Origin: JACRLW01 sp050181465
GTDB lineage: Bacteria > Planctomycetota > UBA1135 > UBA2386
Length of the DNA stretch: 64,000 bases
Reading direction: 5' to 3'
Assembly: GCA_050181465.1 (NCBI GenBank)
Contig: JBFXDD010000022.1
Location: 24,956 to 88,955, forward strand
Positions 1 to 7,475 of the stretch are shown here, in pieces. The translations under genes were made by a program, and so were the position numbers. The notes beneath the pieces are model-generated. The model saw only the letters and a list, made by a program, of their open reading frames with translations. It searched no databases and had not been told where the DNA came from. Position 1 is the stretch's first letter. Every line of letters starts with the position of its first letter.

Positions 1-557
1 ACGGTGAGGCCCCCGTAGTCCTCGGATCGCGGCGCCGCGACGAGTCGGCGCGCGAATTCGAGTTGGACCAGAAGCCCCATGCCGGCGATCGGCGGACTCG
101 CCCTGCGGACAGCGAGCGCCGCGAGCAAGGGGCCGCTGGTCGCATAGGGCAGGTTCGCTGCCACCACGGTGCGACGCGAACACCGGCGCTCGGCCTCTTC
201 GAGTGCGACCTCGAGGGACGGTCCCAATCGGTCGTCGCTGCCCAGGGCATCACCCTCGACGACCTGGACGTTGCGACGATCGGCGAAGTCCTCACGCAGC
301 ACACGCGCCAACAGTGGATCGATCTCGGCGACGAGAACCTCAGCGGCGCGCACCGCAAGTTCTCGCGTCAGGAAGCCGAGCCCGCCGCCGATCTCGATGG
401 CTCGATCCTCGCCACCGATATTCGCAGCACTCGCGATGACCGCGTGCAGGGAAGGGTCGAGCAAGAAGTTCTGACCGAAGCGCCGCTTGGGCCGAAACCC
501 CATCGCTTCGAGCCGGTCGCGATACTCTGCGAAGGAGTCACGGTCGGCACCGCTCAA
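1..557 (-). CDS. rsmA: 16S rRNA dimethyladenosine transferase RsmA/KsgA (5' part; cut by window edge)
   Basis: It dimethylates two adjacent adenosines in the 3' terminal helix of 16S rRNA during 30S maturation, in the cytoplasm. The reverse strand reads the family signature FGQNFLLD, then the SAM-binding IGGGLGFLT loop, the acidic EID that grips ribose, and the NLPY catalytic motif, followed by VQLEFARRL. About 185 residues are present; the C-terminal helical domain lies outside the window. A TTG start at 557 overlaps the TGA of the upstream lipoprotein gene, which implies coupled translation. An internal ATG at 503, 18 codons later, is the alternative start. The family assignment is firm; only the start is uncertain. 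Confidence 0.93.
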   Translation of the reverse strand, partial: MSGADRDSFAEYRDRLEAMGFRPKRRFGQNFLLDPSLHAVIASAANIGGEDRAIEIGGGLGFLTRELAVRAAEVLVAEIDPLLARVLREDFADRRNVQVVEGDALGSDDRLGPSLEVALEEAERRCSRRTVVAANLPYATSGPLLAALAVRRASPPIAGMGLLVQLEFARRLVAAPRSEDYGGLT

Positions 558-1684
558 GGGGCGAACTCCGTGGCGAGCCAGCGAGAGATCGCCGTGGTCG
601 ACGAATCGTCCGTGCGCGAACGGCGAGCGAGGTAGGCCACCGTCAATGCAGGTCGAATCTCGCTCCGCCTGCAGAATGAGCGCAAGGCCGCGAGTTCCGC
701 TTCACTCGGGTCGAGCGTGAGATCCGGATCGAGCCAAGCTTCGATCAACGTCTCCGGATCGGTCGCGAGCCGCATGCCCAAGAGCGAACTGCGGTCCTGC
801 GGGAGGTGCAGGGTGACATCGGTCGTCACGACCTCGGCAGCCGATCCGGGCCGTGCGCGTGGCAACCCCGCGTCGAGACCGTGTGCCACTAACCGAGGCA
901 GGGTCGGTGACGCATCCGCCAGGAGCGGCAAGAGCGGAATCGGCAGTCCGCGCCAGACGGCCATTCCGAAGTTGTCGGCAACCCGAAGTGCCGTCGCGCG
1001 AAGCGACCGAATCGCGGTCAACTCGACCAACTCGCGTTGCAGTTCCAAACGCGGTTCGAGCCAGGCCGGCGACGGTGTCTCGGTCCACTCCGCGGCATTG
1101 CCGACCAAGTCGTAAGGCCCGTTCGCGACACCACCCGATTCAAACGCACCGACGGGAGCGAGGCGGCCGAGTCCGAACTCGATCGCATTGGCCCAACTGC
1201 CGCGCGGCGCATCTCCCCAAGGCAACACGTGACGACCGCCGGCACTCGCCGCGAAGCGCCACTCGTCGGCTCTTGGCAGCCGGCCAAAGCGCCAATCGGC
1301 CCATCGCCGTGCCGTCAGCAGGTCGAGCCCGACCGCCGGCAGCTCCGGCTCGGTGCCCTGGTTCCAGCGGCGCATGATCTGTCGGGCGGGGTCACCGTCC
1401 GGCAACGATGCCAACCATGCCGAGAGATCCGCGCTCGTCGCCTCGAAGCGATCGAGCAGGAAGGCTCCGCCCGAGTTCGCCGGCCGTGGGTAGTAGACCA
1501 GGTCCAGCAGCGCGCCGAAGCGGTTGGATCGAGGCAACGGCGGGGCCTCGGCCACCGGTCGACAGCCGCAAAGTGCGATCGCCAGGAGGGCGACCCACTC
1601 AATCCAGAACGAGGATCGCGACGCGGCGATTGCGCTGCCGTCCTTCGGCAGTCCCGTTGTCGTGCTTGGGTTGGTGCTCGCCAT
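554..1684 (-). CDS. Lipoprotein with a formylglycine-generating-enzyme (FGE/sulfatase-modifying-factor)-like domain
   Basis: The N-terminal hydrophobic stretch ends in ALCGC, a plausible lipobox that would anchor the protein in a membrane. Residues roughly 110-230 carry FGE-fold hallmarks: LPRADEWRFAA, LPWGD, and GPYDLVGNAAEWTE, the usual G-N-x-x-E-W signature. I see no evidence for the catalytic cysteines of true FGE, so a binding or structural role is as likely as catalysis. The frame overlaps the 3' end of the OmpA-type gene by 86 nt. No good start codon was found between ATG 1684 and the hydrophobic segment, so the N-terminus is uncertain. The stop overlaps the TTG of rsmA. Confidence 0.72.
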   Translation of the reverse strand: MASTNPSTTTGLPKDGSAIAASRSSFWIEWVALLAIALCGCRPVAEAPPLPRSNRFGALLDLVYYPRPANSGGAFLLDRFEATSADLSAWLASLPDGDPARQIMRRWNQGTEPELPAVGLDLLTARRWADWRFGRLPRADEWRFAASAGGRHVLPWGDAPRGSWANAIEFGLGRLAPVGAFESGGVANGPYDLVGNAAEWTETPSPAWLEPRLELQRELVELTAIRSLRATALRVADNFGMAVWRGLPIPLLPLLADASPTLPRLVAHGLDAGLPRARPGSAAEVVTTDVTLHLPQDRSSLLGMRLATDPETLIEAWLDPDLTLDPSEAELAALRSFCRRSEIRPALTVAYLARRSRTDDSSTTAISRWLATEFAP

Positions 1685-2264
1685 AGCCGCTCACCGCGAT
1701 CCGTTCACGCGGCACGCCCGCCTTCTCGAGGAACTCGCCCACCGCGAGCGCGCGCTCGACGGAGAGGCGCAGATTCGTTCGCCAGGGACTGCGTGTGATC
1801 GGCTCGTTGTCGGTGTGCCCCTCGATGCGAAGCGACTTGCCTTCCGCGGTCAAGGTCGACACCAGGCTTCGCAGGAGCCGCTCGCCCTCGGTCGTCACCT
1901 GGGCCTGGCCCGACGCGAACAGGATCTCGCCTTGCACGCTGAAGACAATGCCTTCGGCCGAGCGCTCGAGTTCGACTCCGGCGGGCAACGCGCCTCCCGA
2001 CATTCCGGCCAGGATCTTCTCGATCCGTTCGCGCTGGGCCTTCACCCACTCGGCTTCGGGAACGGTCTTCGCGAGCTCCTCGAGCCGCTGCCGCAGATCG
2101 GCATTCTCTTGCTCGAGGCGCCGCAGGTATTCCTGCTGGGCATCCCGCTGCATCCGCAGGTTGTCGTTGTCGGCGAGGGCGCGCTTGTACTGATCCTGGC
2201 TGACGCAGCCGAGGAAGAGCAGGGAACTCAGAACGGCGGAAACAGCGACGAAGCAGCGGATCAC
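1599..2264 (-). CDS. OmpA/Pal-family peptidoglycan-associated lipoprotein
   Basis: A 221-residue envelope protein. A signal peptide ends at the lipobox LFLGC. It is followed by a coiled coil of about 60 residues rich in Q, R and E (YKRALADNDNLRMQRDAQQ onward) and a C-terminal OmpA domain with FASGQAQVTTEG, the peptidoglycan-contacting IEGHTDNEPI, RAxAVxxFL, and GYGEHQP...EGRQRNRRV. It probably bridges the membrane to peptidoglycan. The start is set at GTG 2264 because a strong Shine-Dalgarno (AGGAGGGG, 2269-2276) lies 4 nt upstream. A longer frame opening at 2318 would run through a perfect hairpin and lacks such a site. Confidence 0.9.
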   Translation of the reverse strand: MIRCFVAVSAVLSSLLFLGCVSQDQYKRALADNDNLRMQRDAQQEYLRRLEQENADLRQRLEELAKTVPEAEWVKAQRERIEKILAGMSGGALPAGVELERSAEGIVFSVQGEILFASGQAQVTTEGERLLRSLVSTLTAEGKSLRIEGHTDNEPITRSPWRTNLRLSVERALAVGEFLEKAGVPRERIAVSGYGEHQPKHDNGTAEGRQRNRRVAILVLD

Positions 2265-2268
2265 GAAA

Positions 2269-2276
2269 CCCCTCCT
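2269..2276 (-). promoter_or_regulatory. Strong Shine-Dalgarno for the OmpA-type lipoprotein
   Basis: The reverse strand reads AGGAGGGG four nucleotides before GTG 2264. Among the starts whose upstream sequence I examined this is the closest match to the anti-Shine-Dalgarno, and it decides the start in favour of GTG 2264. Confidence 0.8.
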
Positions 2277-2285
2277 GGGTAGTGT

Positions 2286-2340
2286 CACCGCGCCGCCCGG
2301 CGCGGTGGAAAGCAACAAGGGCCGCCGCCCGGCGACCCTT
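2286..2340 (-). terminator. Two consecutive GC-rich hairpins between the HTH gene and the OmpA-type gene
   Basis: 2286-2307 is a perfect 9-bp stem (CACCGCGCC / GGCGCGGTG) with a GCCC loop. 2317-2340 is a second stem, AAGGG plus CGCC paired with GGCG plus CCCTT, with one C-A mismatch and a GCCC loop. Read on the minus strand they follow the helix-turn-helix gene and precede the lipoprotein Shine-Dalgarno by about 9 nt. They could end the upstream transcript or form a structured 5' leader. Neither is followed by a clear U-tract, so termination is not certain. Confidence 0.45.
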
Positions 2341-2424
2341 TGGAGAGGTTAGCAATTCCGACGCAGATCGGAAGAGCGCGGCGCAAAGACTCGCGCGAAT
2401 CAGACCTGGATCAGCTTGTCGCGG

Positions 2425-2898
2425 TCACTTCGGCGCCCACATCGACATGATGCCTTCGGCCGGCAACTCCGCGTTGATCCAGTAGGCCTGGGCGGCGCCG
2501 AACAGCATGAGCAGCGCGGTCAGGATCGCCGCACCAACCACCCAGCCGGGCTCTCCGCTCGGGACCTCGGCCGCGGCGCGGGCACGCGTGTTGCGCGCGG
2601 CCGGCGAAGCCGCAGCCTTGCGCGGCGCGGCCTCGAGGATCTCGTCCTCGTCGTCGGCGAGCAGGGTGTCTTCCGCGGAAATCTCTTCGGTGACCATCCC
2701 CGTGTCGTCTTCCAGATCGAGCTCGCTGCCGCGCGCTCGCTTCAACTCGGCGACGTCTTCCGGACGGAAGCGCATCGAGTCGCCGTGCTTGAAGGCGCGG
2801 ATGTCGCCTTCCGAAACCAACTTGCGCAACTCCTCGCTCTGGAGCTTGAGATCGCGGAGAGCCTTCTCGAAGGAGATGAATTCGTCGTTCTGGGACAC
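2425..2898 (-). CDS. Helix-turn-helix (excisionase/MerR-like) domain protein with one membrane helix
   Basis: Residues about 10-55 (SFEKALRDLKLQSEELRKLV, GDIRAFKHGDSMRFRPEDV) fit the winged-helix DNA-binding fold of the excisionase/MerR type. The pattern of sensing helix, 'IRAFKHG' wing and 'RFRPEDV' matches small HTH_17-like domains. An acidic linker and an Ala/Arg-rich stretch follow, then a single membrane segment near residues 120-140 (VVGAAILTALLMLFGAAQAYW) and a short tail. A DNA-binding-like module on a membrane anchor is unusual; the fold may serve another purpose. No target can be inferred. It stands alone between two intergenic gaps of more than 100 bp. Confidence 0.75.
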   Translation of the reverse strand: MSQNDEFISFEKALRDLKLQSEELRKLVSEGDIRAFKHGDSMRFRPEDVAELKRARGSELDLEDDTGMVTEEISAEDTLLADDEDEILEAAPRKAAASPAARNTRARAAAEVPSGEPGWVVGAAILTALLMLFGAAQAYWINAELPAEGIMSMWAPK

Positions 2899-3021
2899 GG
2901 TCGTGAGCCTCGGACGCCGGCGAGAGGGGGTGCCGGCGAGATACGGGGTTGGGGAGTGGGGTTGCCTAGAGTGTAGCCCGCGGACGCAGCTCGTGGCAAA
3001 AAAGTCTGCGCGGCGTCTTGG

Positions 3022-3540
3022 TCAGCGACGCTCGGCCGGCGCCGCGGTGCCGGACCGCCGCGGCTCGATCGCCCGGCGCCCGGCCTTGCCGAACCGCTCC
3101 GACAACGCGGAGTAGCTGTACTCGGACTCGTCGTTGTAGCCCTCGATCTGCAGGTCGAGATCGATCCGCCGCGCACCCACGAGCGTCACGCGTCGCATGC
3201 TGTCGCTGCCGCCGCGTGCCTCGTAGACCGCCAGTTGCTTGTTGACCGTATCGATCACGTAGAGCACCGACGTGCCGACGCCGTAGGAGCCGGTGACGGC
3301 GAGGATACCGTTCGCAGCGGCTGCCGAACCCCCATCCTCACCGTAGACCAACGGCGCGCTCTCGGTCTTGGGCGCGTTCACCACCGGTGGCGGGGTCGGT
3401 CGCGGGGTCGGGCCCGGGCGGTCCTGCGCAGAGAGCGGATCGGATCCTCGTCCCGCGAGATACGAGAGCAACAAGAGCAGAGCAAAGGCAGCGGCGCGCA
3501 AGACGACGCGGCTCGACGAAGTCGGCGGAGGGAGAGTCAT
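3022..3540 (-). CDS. Secreted or membrane-anchored protein of unknown function
   Basis: 172 residues from ATG 3540. A hydrophobic segment (LRAAAFALLLLLSYLAG) ends near DPLSAQD, which looks like a signal-peptidase I site, then a Pro-rich stretch (TPRPTPPPVV). The folded part includes ILAVTGSYGVGTSVLYVIDTVNKQLAVYEA, which reads like beta-propeller or lipoprotein strand repeats ('YVID...KQLAVYE'). The ORF can be extended upstream to 3645, but only the ATG at 3540 directly precedes the signal peptide. It lies about 100 nt downstream of the histidine kinase gene on the same strand and may share its transcript. I do not recognise the family. Confidence 0.7.
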   Translation of the reverse strand: MTLPPPTSSSRVVLRAAAFALLLLLSYLAGRGSDPLSAQDRPGPTPRPTPPPVVNAPKTESAPLVYGEDGGSAAAANGILAVTGSYGVGTSVLYVIDTVNKQLAVYEARGGSDSMRRVTLVGARRIDLDLQIEGYNDESEYSYSALSERFGKAGRRAIEPRRSGTAAPAERR

Positions 3541-3641
3541 GTTGCGAGTGGGCGACGACAAGGGTCTGGCGCTGCCATTGGGGTCTTGCAGCGCCAGAGA
3601 GGATAGCGATTGCGGCCCGGACGGCAGCGATCTCACCGCAA

Positions 3642-5123
3642 TCATGCGGCGTCTTGACCGACCGGCAGCCGAATCGTCGTCGCGAAACCGCGCCCCGGCG
3701 CAGACTCGATCTCCATCGTGCCACCGTGGTTACGGACGATCGAGTAGCTGATGAACATCCCGAGCCCGGAGGCATCGGGGCGGCCCTTCCCGGAGAAGAA
3801 CGGATCCATGACGCGCGGCAACAACTCCGGCGCCATCCCCGGACCGGTGTCGGCGACGCGCAGTCTCAGCGAACCGTTCTCGACGATTGCGCGGACCTCG
3901 ATCCGGCGCGGACCGGTCCAACCCTCGAGCACATCGAGTGAGTTGATCAGCAGGTTGAGGACGACTTGCTGGAACTCGTGACGATCGCCGATCAGAGTCG
4001 GCAGGTCGGCGCGAACGTCCGCATCCCAGGTGACCCCCAAGTTCTGGATCCGATGTTCGACCAACGCTCGTGCGCCCTCGACGGCTTCGGCGAGGCCGAA
4101 GGGTCGCGCTTCGACCGCGCGCGGTGAGAAGTCCAAGACCTTGCGCGCGATCCGGGCCACTCGCTCGAGTCCATCCCGCACCAGACCGAGATAGACCCGC
4201 TCACGCTCCTCGAGCTGCGCACGCTCCTCCAATCGTCGGACCGCGTTCAACATGCCGCCGATCGGATTGTTGATCTCGTGCGCGATCCCGGCGGCGAGCG
4301 TCCCCATCGCCGCCAGCCGTGCCGACTGCACGGCAACCCGCTCGCCTCGACGCGCTTCTTCGGTCGCGCGAGACACTTCGCGCTGCATCAACTCATGATG
4401 GCCTTCGATGCGTTGCGCCATCGCGTTGAACGCCGAACTGAAGACACGCAGCTCCAACTCGGGCGCGAGCGGCATGCGAAGGTCGTAGCGACCTTCGCCG
4501 AAAGCCTGGGCGACGGCGCCGAACTCACGCAGGGGACGAAGCACGCCGCGTCCGATCCACCAATACGCGAGCATGCCGAACACCGCGGTGCCGAGCAGCA
4601 GCGGCACCGCGAACGCACTCATGGGCAACTCGGGCGGCGGCGGGAGAATCGGCGCGAACCACGCCCCGCCGAGCGAGTGACCGCCGACTTCGATCGGCAA
4701 GCAAAAGCCACTGCCGACGCGCCGCAGTTCGCCGTCCGCGATCGCCGCTCGCATCCCGCGACGAATCGATTCGATCGGGAAATCGCCGTGGTCGCGAACC
4801 GACGCACCGAGCGGCGAGATCTCGGTCCAGGCGCCGTCGGCGGCACGACCGGCGATCACGGCGTCGCGAAAGATCGCACGCAAGCCTCGGCGCACCTCCG
4901 GCCCGAGGAGGCGCCGAAGGAACGAATTCGGCGCCATCCGGCCGTTACCGACTTCGCTGCCGAAGGCCGACCGCAACACACTGTCGTGCACCTGCTCCTG
5001 ATAGATGCGGCGATTGCGGGCGAGCCAGTCGCGTTGCAGCACCCAACTCGTCGTCTGCACCACCCCCAATAGCGCGAGGTTGGTGACGATCAGTGCGGTC
5101 AAGAGGCGCGCGCGGAGCGACAC
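3642..5123 (-). CDS. HAMP-domain sensor histidine kinase
   Basis: 493 residues. Membrane helices near residues 6-28 and 168-190 bracket a sensor region of about 140 residues. The HAMP linker (GRGVLRPLREFGAVAQAF) runs at about 191-245. The dimerisation helix carries the phospho-acceptor His282 in AAGIAHEINNPIGG, the NtrB/HWE-like E-I-N-N-P form. The ATPase domain shows the N-box (VLNLLINSLD), G1 (DTGPGM), F-box (DPFFSGK) and G2 (GLGMFIS). No response regulator gene is adjacent, so its partner is unknown. It follows the GspF-like gene by 15 nt, so the two are probably co-transcribed. Confidence 0.93.
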   Translation of the reverse strand: MSLRARLLTALIVTNLALLGVVQTTSWVLQRDWLARNRRIYQEQVHDSVLRSAFGSEVGNGRMAPNSFLRRLLGPEVRRGLRAIFRDAVIAGRAADGAWTEISPLGASVRDHGDFPIESIRRGMRAAIADGELRRVGSGFCLPIEVGGHSLGGAWFAPILPPPPELPMSAFAVPLLLGTAVFGMLAYWWIGRGVLRPLREFGAVAQAFGEGRYDLRMPLAPELELRVFSSAFNAMAQRIEGHHELMQREVSRATEEARRGERVAVQSARLAAMGTLAAGIAHEINNPIGGMLNAVRRLEERAQLEERERVYLGLVRDGLERVARIARKVLDFSPRAVEARPFGLAEAVEGARALVEHRIQNLGVTWDADVRADLPTLIGDRHEFQQVVLNLLINSLDVLEGWTGPRRIEVRAIVENGSLRLRVADTGPGMAPELLPRVMDPFFSGKGRPDASGLGMFISYSIVRNHGGTMEIESAPGRGFATTIRLPVGQDAA

Positions 5124-5138
5124 GTGCGTCGTCGCGCC

Positions 5139-6284
5139 TCAGCCCAGCTTCTGCATGAGCTTGAGCAGCGGTGCCAGCAGGGAGTAGACGATGAATCCGA
5201 CCACTACGGCGAGAATCACGATGATGAGAGTCTCGAGGGCGCGCAGGGTCGTGGTGATGGTTCGGTCGACTTCGACCTCGTAACGATCGGCGACACGCTC
5301 GAGCATTCGATCGAGTTCACCAGTCTGTTCGCCGACCTCGACCATGTTCACCACGATGTCGTCGAACATGCCGGAATGCCCCATCGGCACCGCGATGCCG
5401 GCACCCTCACGAATGCTCGCATGGATACCGGTGATCGCCCGGTCCATGTGGACGTTTCCGGACGCCGACCGAACGATCTCCAGGGCCCGCAAGTGCGGCA
5501 CGCCACTGTGGATCAAGGTGCCGAAAGTTCGCGTGAAGCGCGCGACCAGGACCTTCTGGATCAGTCGACCGAAGATCGGGATGCGAAGCTTGGCCCGATC
5601 GATCATGGCACGATACGCCGGCACCTTGCGACCGAGCACGCCGTGCAGACCGATCACGACGACGATGCCCAGAAGCCACGCCCACCACGCGCGCTGGAGG
5701 TGCGTGCCGATGTCCATCAGCATCTGGGTCGAAGGCGGAAGGGGCTCACCCCCGAACTGCTGTTCGAAGATCTGCTGGAAGCGCGGGATCACGAACAGGA
5801 ACACGAGCACGACCACGAGGATCGCGACGATGACGATCGAGATGGGATACGCCAGCGCTCCCTTCACCTTGCTCTTCACGTCCTCGGCCTTCTCCATGAA
5901 GGTGGAGAGACGCCCGAGAATCTCCTCCTGCACGCCACCCGCTTCGCCGGCTCGCACCATGCTGGTGTAGAGATCGTCGAAGACCCGATCGTGCTTCGCG
6001 AATGCCTCCGACAAGGAGGTGCCGCCCTCGACATCCTCCAACACCTCCGCGACGGTGTTCCGCAGAAGCCCAGCCGACATCTGACCTTCGAGGATTCGAA
6101 GGGCCTTCGTGATCGGGATGCCCGCGTCGAGGAGCACGGCGAGCTGGTTGGTGAACTCGGCAAGTGCGCGCGACGACACTCGTCGCCCGGCGAGAAGGCC
6201 GCCGCCACCGGGACCGGACTTGGCTTCGGGGCGCGGCGTCGTCGGAGGACGAGCGGCCACCTTTCGTTGGAGCTTCTTCGCCAT
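5139..6284 (-). CDS. Type II secretion/type IV pilus inner-membrane protein, GspF/PilC family
   Basis: 381 residues from ATG 6284. It has the duplicated GspF domain: first half FTNQLAVLLDAGIPITKALRIL...YPISIVIVAILVVVLVFLFVIP, second half FTRTFGTLIHSGVPHLRALEIV...LIIVILAVVVGFIVYSLLAPLLKL. Three membrane spans are expected. The protein would organise the pilus or secretion platform in the inner membrane, moving prepilins like the one encoded near 49 kb. An upstream ATG at 6344 adds 20 Arg-rich residues unlike the family and is less likely. The associated ATPase and secretin genes are not in this window. A 182-bp repeat lies 121 nt upstream. Confidence 0.9.
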   Translation of the reverse strand: MAKKLQRKVAARPPTTPRPEAKSGPGGGGLLAGRRVSSRALAEFTNQLAVLLDAGIPITKALRILEGQMSAGLLRNTVAEVLEDVEGGTSLSEAFAKHDRVFDDLYTSMVRAGEAGGVQEEILGRLSTFMEKAEDVKSKVKGALAYPISIVIVAILVVVLVFLFVIPRFQQIFEQQFGGEPLPPSTQMLMDIGTHLQRAWWAWLLGIVVVIGLHGVLGRKVPAYRAMIDRAKLRIPIFGRLIQKVLVARFTRTFGTLIHSGVPHLRALEIVRSASGNVHMDRAITGIHASIREGAGIAVPMGHSGMFDDIVVNMVEVGEQTGELDRMLERVADRYEVEVDRTITTTLRALETLIIVILAVVVGFIVYSLLAPLLKLMQKLG

Positions 6285-6405
6285 CAGCAGAGGGGTCGGA
6301 CGCGGGGCACCTCGCATCGTGCAGGCTCGCGCACTTCGGGGCAAGCTCCTGACCGGACAGCTCGAGTGGAACCACGACCGCGGAACGCGACCGCAAACAC
6401 CCCGC

Positions 6406-6587
6406 TAGCCCGGATTATTCGTGAACGTCGTCGCGAGATCGACACAGGTCGATGCCCGGCAAGGAGCTGCGACGGTCGACGACCGAAGCGTAGCTGTAGC
6501 TACGCTGCCAGGGAGGAGCCGTCGTAGCGACGCCGCCGGGCGCGACTTGTGGCGATCGCAGCAGATGTTCACGAATAATCCGGGCTA
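6406..6587 (+). repeat. 182-bp dispersed TA-bounded palindromic element, copy A
   Basis: It starts TAGCCCGGATTATTCGTG and ends with the near-exact inverse CACGAATAATCCGGGCTA. Inside, AGCGTAGCT (6487-6495) and AGCTACGCT (6498-6506) form a perfect 9-bp hairpin with a GT loop. This is enclosed by an outer stem, GCTGCGACGG (6466-6475) with CCGTCGTAGC (6519-6528). The terminal CTA at 6585-6587, read on the minus strand, is the TAG stop of the PP2C gene. Confidence 0.93.
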
Positions 6588-7475
6588 AGCCCCGCTTGCC
6601 CCTCGCATCCGCCACCATGCAACCAAGAGTCCGACGAGGGCCGCGAACAACAGCCACCAGGGCCACCTCGATGGGCGCAACGGCGCCTCCGTCCCGGCCT
6701 CGAGGCGCGGCATCGTTTCCGCCGTCGGAACATCGAGTTCCACCTCCTCGCCGCTCTCGTCGGGCCGATAGTCGAGCACGAGGACGGTCGCGTTGTCGGG
6801 TGCGCCCTGACCCAGGACCAGGCGGCACACCTTCTCACAGGCAGGCTGCGGCGGAGCACCGGCGACGGTGCGGGCCAGCACGTCGTCGTCGAGAACACTC
6901 CACACCCCGTCGGTGCAGAGCACGAAGCGATCGCCCGGCGAGAGATCGATCGGCAGGAAGTCGCCGTCGCTATCGGTTTGGCCGGCGCCCAGACACCGCG
7001 TCAGCATGTGCCGAGGTTCCGTGAGTGCGTGGTCCGCAGTCACCTGTTCTCGCCGCCCACCTCGCAGCCGGTAGAGGCGCGAGTCGCCGACGTGACCGAT
7101 CCAGGCCTGATCGCCGGAGATCCACAGCGACGTGAGCGTGGTCCCCATCTCGGCGAGGCGGACCTGATCGCGCGCGATCGCCGCCAACCGTGCCGCCGCG
7201 GCCGCGAAACCGGCGCGCAGGATCGCCTCGCCGTCGGTCGTCGCGTGGGATTGCACGACGACCTCGCCGAGCGCCCGCAGCGCCGCACGACTCGCCTCGC
7301 GTCCGCCGGCCAGACCCCCCATTCCGTCGGCAACCGCGAGCAGGATCACGAGAGGTCGTTCGGAATCCGCAGGCAGTGACACGACCAGGAAGTCGTCCTC
7401 GTTTTCGGTCCGAACGGCACCGGTGATCGTCGCCGCACCGACATCGATCCCACTGGCGACGATCAATCGCGTCAT
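6585..7475 (-). CDS. PP2C-family (PPM) Ser/Thr protein phosphatase with C-terminal membrane anchor
   Basis: 296 residues from ATG 7475. PPM metal-binding motifs are complete: RTENEDDFLV near the N-terminus, VADGMGG, IGHVGDSRLYRL, and CTDGVWSVL with PDNATVLVLDY at the end of the domain. A single helix (WPWWLLFAALVGLLVAWW) near the C-terminus anchors it with the catalytic domain in the cytoplasm. It should reverse phosphorylation by the kinase encoded two genes upstream; the three genes are chained by 4-nt overlaps. The ATG overlaps the TGA of the lipoprotein gene. The stop codon belongs to the inserted 182-bp repeat, so the last codons may differ from the ancestral C-terminus. Confidence 0.93.
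   Translation of the reverse strand: MTRLIVASGIDVGAATITGAVRTENEDDFLVVSLPADSERPLVILLAVADGMGGLAGGREASRAALRALGEVVVQSHATTDGEAILRAGFAAAAARLAAIARDQVRLAEMGTTLTSLWISGDQAWIGHVGDSRLYRLRGGRREQVTADHALTEPRHMLTRCLGAGQTDSDGDFLPIDLSPGDRFVLCTDGVWSVLDDDVLARTVAGAPPQPACEKVCRLVLGQGAPDNATVLVLDYRPDESGEEVELDVPTAETMPRLEAGTEAPLRPSRWPWWLLFAALVGLLVAWWRMRGASGA

Noticed and set aside
6415..6828. Apparent protein starts reading MPGIDSCRSRDDVHE inside repeat copies, also upstream of miaB and the 27992 gene
   Set aside because: These residues are translations of the 182-bp element itself and recur wherever it lies. True starts of the neighbouring genes are inside, after the repeat.
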